A stretch of DNA of 64,000 nt, taken from positions 10,269,001-10,333,000 of the forward strand of contig CM073535.1 in NCBI GenBank assembly GCA_037074615.1. Direction: 5' to 3'. Under the pieces are notes generated by a model. It saw only the letters and a list, made by a program, of their open reading frames with translations, did not search any database and had not been told where the DNA came from. The position numbers and the translations under genes are program-made. Positions 59,688 to 64,000 of the stretch are shown piece after piece. Origin of the DNA: Leucaena leucocephala (taxonomy: Eukaryota > Streptophyta > Magnoliopsida > Fabales > Fabaceae). Every line of letters starts with the position of its first letter. Position 1 is the stretch's first letter.

Positions 59688-62600
59688 TGTCATATCCTAA
59701 TTTTTCTATATCTGTATAATACTGATAGAGGAAAGAGGTTTGGAAAGGATTGTGATGATAAATAGAAAAGAAAAATAATGATTAGATAAAGGTATAAAGA
59801 TGAGGGACTAAAATAAAAGTTTAAAAGTTTTATAGTGCAAAGTGTAAAGTAGACAAAAGTTCTGGGCCATTAAGTGAAATTATGAAAAGTTAAAGGCCTA
59901 AAGTATAATTTTCAAAAGTTCAAGGGCAAAATGGTAATTATGAAAAGTTGAGTCGAAAAAGACCCAAAAATGGACAAAATCATATTAGTCTCAATTTTTT
60001 CCAGTAAATAGAGAAAATTATTATGATCAATTTGACGCAACACAGAATTTTGATTTCAGGTCCTGAAAAATTTATATTAATTTATGAAAAAAAGAAAAAT
60101 TAATACAATATCCTCTAGATCTCAGAATCAGATGAAATTTGGCACTAAATTCTTATAATTAATATAAGAATTTATGAAACTAACATAGATCAAAAAGGAG
60201 TTTTGTAAAATTTATTATAGAATTTACAGTAGATTAAAACCCTAATAAATACGTTTCGCGGGAATTTCTCAGGAATTTAGCTCATGAGGGTAGTAGATCA
60301 TGTAATGATCCCAAAATAGCATCTTATAGGCCCAGTACTATTTTTAGATAAGTATGTGGGCCAAGGTTAATAAAGATCGGGAAAAATATAAAATTATGAA
60401 AATACCACTGAGTATGCCACTGTGTTGTGTCATTTAGTCAGAGATAGACAAAAGGCATTTTGGTCATTTGACCAAGGTTAGACAGTGAATGAGAGTTCCC
60501 ATAATAGTTGACCAAGGTTAGGGAATACTCTGATGAGGTGTGAAAAGACGATAATCCCTTTGAGAAATTAAAGTGAAATCGGATACCCATAAAGGGTCTT
60601 GAGGAAACGTAGGGAATTTTATCAGGACCTCTGGATCTCAAAAAATTATTAGACTTTGTAGGAGATTTATTTTATATTAGAATAAATTTATAAAAATATT
60701 AGAACCATTAAAATAGGTGTCTAACATTTATTTTAAGATTAGGATATTTTAAGGATATCAGTATAAGGAAAGTGCCTTGGGATTTGTGCCAATTAGCTAT
60801 TAGACCCAAGGAAGGCCTAAGGCAGCCCAATATTTCATCTAATGTAGCCTAATAAATCCCAAAAGTTGTCTTGGAGCACAAGTCCAATATTGAATAATTT
60901 ATGAATTTTTGAAAAATAATGGAAAAACGAATAAAGTTAGAATTAGGGTTTGCACATGGTGGGACCCACAAGACTTCACACATGGCATCCAAGGAAATGG
61001 GAAGAGAATATTTTTTCATGTGATCTTATCTCAAATTGGCTTGTTGGGCAAGTTTGATGTAAGAGCAATTATGAGCCATTAGATCAAATAGTGCATAAAG
61101 TGATCTTGGACATTCATTTTCTATGGATTTTTTCTATAAATAGCCCCACTTTTTTGCACAAAACTGTGGCCCATGAAACCCTTGGGAGGTTCTGCTCAAA
61201 TGAAGAGTGAAACCAAGACAAAGAAGATTCAAGGTACCAAAGTTCAAGCTACCTAGAGATTAAGGTAAGTGATATATCCTAACTTATTTTCCTTTGATTT
61301 GGGGGCTTGAACTTAGGGTTTCCATAGAAGAAAGTTGAGTTTTCTCTAAGGTATATGTGCTGTCTAAAACCTTAGATGAAGGAAGAAAGAAGATATTAAA
61401 GTTAGAGTTATGTGATTGAAGTTTAAACAAGCTAGTTAGGTGATTGGTTGTTGAATCAAGTTGATATTCTTGACTTTGCCATTATTGAGACCTTTTAGTA
61501 TGCACTGTTTATGATATAAGGAGATGGAATTTCAATGATCTAATGCTTCCTTTGAATTTATATGATGATTTTGTGTAGGATTGGATATGTTTTGAAACTT
61601 GGAAGCATTAGAATTGAAAGTTGTAATTGTTGGAATTCTTCTCTGTTACTATTTACTTGCATGAATAGTGATTGAAATTTTATAATTTTGATGATTCCAA
61701 TTGTTTTAAAATGAAAATTTGTGTGGGATAAAGTAAAGAAACAAGTATGAAAAGCATTGGAATCAAAATGAGAATTTTTTGAAGAATTATGTATGTTTTT
61801 CAAATCTATCTAGAACAGTATATAGGAGCTAGAATTTTATTATTCTAAGATCATGAATGGATTCAAAAGATGAAATTGTGTAGGGTAAAGTTAAGACATC
61901 AATTGATTCAAAGACCAAGTCCATTAGTTAAGATTAAGGAAAGTTTATGTAGTTAAATGAGCTCAATGTTCAAGAGAAAGTTAGATTGTAATGGATGGAT
62001 GATTATGTGATGTTAGAATTTAATTGTGGACTCTAAAGAGGCAGCCCCACATCAAGAAGAAGTAAGAATAAAGAGGTAAAGGAAAGTTAAAGTGAAAGAA
62101 AGTCAAGTATATGAGCTAGTAAACTTATCCTAATCTTGTATGTATTGAATGTTATACTTGGTTGTGCTATCGCTTGGTTGAATTATGTTGCATATGTGCT
62201 TATTATTGAAGCTCTATTTCTATTATTACCTTTTCCAATTGTATTTCATATGTTACATGGAACATGCACATTACACAATGTTAACATTTTCACAAGCAAG
62301 CACAAGTATTTACATTAATGCATGCATTATTTAGTACCGTTTGCTTCTGAGATTTCCCCAGAAATTTCACCCCCTCCATGTAATCCCAATCCTATCAGGT
62401 TTATGAATGATGAAAGAGGATGATGAAACATGAAGATAAGCTAGGTATTGGATAGTATAAATGTTATGTGAAGAATTGCTATGTGTCATGTTGTTATATG
62501 ACATGTTTGAGCCTCAATGTTTATGATGTAATTAAAAATAGTAAATGGTGAGATAAATGTATAAAATTTTATAGACATTTAATTAACATGTCAAGCTTCA

Positions 62601-62993
62601 TTTTGATACTAGAAACACCTTATTTTGATATATGTACAAAGAGAACAAATTTTCCAAAGTTAGGGACCAGAATCTGTTTTCAGAATTTTTTACCAAATAA
62701 ATAGTAATATTTGACGAATAAACTGTATTAATTGACTAAGCATTTGGTCTGGAAATTATTTTTCCTTAAATTTAAAGATATTATCTTCACGTATCTTTTT
62801 GAACCATATCATTTTAATTTTTCTAGAATTAATTATAATTTTTTGAAGTTCGTCGCCTAATATGGAATACCATATGAACAGTAATTTGAGAAAAGTAAAA
62901 TTCGAGATTTAGCTAATAGACTTATAAGGTCTTGTAAATGGTTCTAAGTGCTACTGAATGGTCCCTAAGATGTATGAAAGTAAGGATATTTCA
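59688..62993 (+). mobile_element. Solo LTR, family B-like (3306 bp), in E5 pol
   Basis: It starts TGTCATATCC and ends AAGGATATTTCA, flanked by TAGGT (59683-59687) and TGGGT (62994-62998), a TSD with one mismatch. The pol relic reads on from one side to the other. No primer-binding site or polypurine tract adjoins it. Confidence 0.88.
61134..61143 (+). promoter_or_regulatory. LTR TATA box (solo LTR 59688-62993)
   Basis: CTATAAATAG, 1.45 kb into the LTR. Confidence 0.6.
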
Positions 62994-62998
62994 TGGGT

Positions 62999-64000
62999 GG
63001 TATGATAAGCATATATTTAAGTGTGTCAAATGATCTCATGCAAGTCTCATCAAAATAGAACTCTATATCTTTTTGCATAGTTTATAAAGTAGAGATGCAA
63101 TCTTGCTAAAATCCTTAATGAATCTTCTATAGAATCCAACATGTCCTAAGAATGACCTCAGTTCCTTTAAATATTTGGGATAAGGAAGAAAAAAAATAAC
63201 CTCAATATTAGCTTTATCTACCTCAATCCCATTCTTAGATATTAAATGCCCTAGAACTATGCCTTTATCTACCAGAAAATGTCATTTCTCAAAATTCAGC
63301 ACAAGCTTTTTCTCAATGAATCTTGCTAAGACTTTCTCTAAACTTTCTAAACATTCATCAAAATCTATACCATACATTATAAAATCATCCATGAATACCT
63401 CCATATTGCTTTCTAAGAATTCACTGAATATGGACATCATAGTTATTTGAAATATTCTAGGAGTATTGCACAAGCCAAATGACATCCTCCTATAAGTATA
63501 GGTACCAAATGGACATTTGAATATGGTTTTCTCTTGATCTTCAGGTGCAATTGGAATATGAAAATATCCCAAATACCTATCTAGGAAACAATAATGACTC
63601 TTCCCCCTAATCTCTCAAGCATTTGATCAATAAAAGGCAAGGAAAAATGATATTTCCTAGTAGAGTCATTTGACTTCCTATAATTAATATAAACCCTCCA
63701 TGAATTTTGCACTCTACTAGGTATTAATTCATTATTCTCATTCCTCACTACTGTCATGCCACTCATTTTAGGCACTACATGAACAGTAGATACCCATTCA
63801 CTGTCTGATATAGCATATATAATCCTTTCCTTAAGCAATTTACTGATTTCCTTTCTAACAGTGTTAGAGATCAATGGGTTCAATATCCTTTGAGGTCATT
63901 TAATTGGCATGGAATCTTCATTAAGTAAACTCCTATGGTGAATATAGTGGCATCTATCCCTTTTATATAAGCTAATTGCCAACCCAAAGCCTCTCTATGC
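62999..64000 (-). pseudogene. E5 reverse transcriptase relic, Athila-like (runs off window)
   Basis: Starts beyond the right edge. Blocks in order on the minus strand: EALGWQLAYIKGI (63990-63950), then after a frameshift PLISNTVRKEISKLLKERII, TVVRNENNELIPSRVQ, WRVYINYRKSN and YHFSLPFIDQMLERL (63883-63600). These are diagnostic of the Athila branch of Ty3/gypsy. After another frameshift come GYFHIPIAPEDQEKTIFKCP, FGTYTYRRMSFGLCN and EVFMDDFIMYG with the catalytic Met-Asp-Asp (63572-63282). The palm end and connection domain (KGIVLGHLISKNGIEVDKA, LRSFLGHVGFYRRFI) reach 63000. Stops and shifts make it inactive. Confidence 0.9.

Overview
The window is repeat-rich plant nuclear DNA. It is AT-rich, full of stop codons in every frame, and made almost entirely of nested LTR retrotransposons and their relics. 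The evidence for a plant is direct: primer-binding sites complementary to plant initiator tRNA-Met (TGGTATCAGAGC), chromovirus-type and Athila-type Ty3/gypsy pol relics, a Ty1/copia RNase H relic, and 5-bp target-site duplications (TSDs). I see no host protein gene, tRNA, rRNA or CRISPR array. The species cannot be named from what is visible.

Layout. The oldest layer of the left and centre is E0, a minus-strand Tekay/Del-like Ty3/gypsy element. Its 5' LTR is 41724-46752, followed leftward by an upstream ORF (40729-41602) and the gag start (40258-40543). The rest of gag, protease and the first half of RT are at 9472-11292; the remainder lies beyond the left edge. E1, a plus-strand non-autonomous element with about 3.2-kb LTRs (11298-40252, TSD AATAC), landed in E0 gag. 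E3, a minus-strand relative (5' LTR 6291-9471), landed in E0 RT. E1 itself received a solo LTR (11931-13609), the 13.1-kb minus-strand E2 (18541-31683, TSD ACTCC, two 3366-bp LTRs) and another solo LTR (32569-34960, TSD ATATA). E2 carries a further LTR (22850-24842). The internal region of E3 carries a solo LTR of its own family (1904-5098, TSD CATTA). A small gag-only gypsy element, E4 (42841-44566), sits in the E0 LTR, which also holds a 0.9-kb tandem duplication that doubled its promoter.

From 46753 rightward the layers are more broken: 1.25 kb of unrecognised DNA; opposed LTR fragments (48006-54180) with a piece of Athila-type LTR between them; a copia RT/RNase H relic (54186-55018); a probable Mutator-type foldback MITE (55470-55775); and E5, a minus-strand Athila-like element (about 56001 to beyond 64000) with RT, RNase H and integrase relics, split by a solo LTR (59688-62993).

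How the parts relate. E1, E2 and E3 have LTRs, a primer-binding site and (E1, E2) a polypurine tract, but no protease, RT or integrase, so they must have moved with enzymes made elsewhere; E0-type elements are the natural donors. They keep relics of two reading frames: an acidic ORF just after the primer-binding site, apparently shared with E0, and a second frame with a weak Gag-like motif. All coding regions are decayed, so nothing here looks able to make a functional protein today. All statements of similarity are by eye; no alignment or database search was run.
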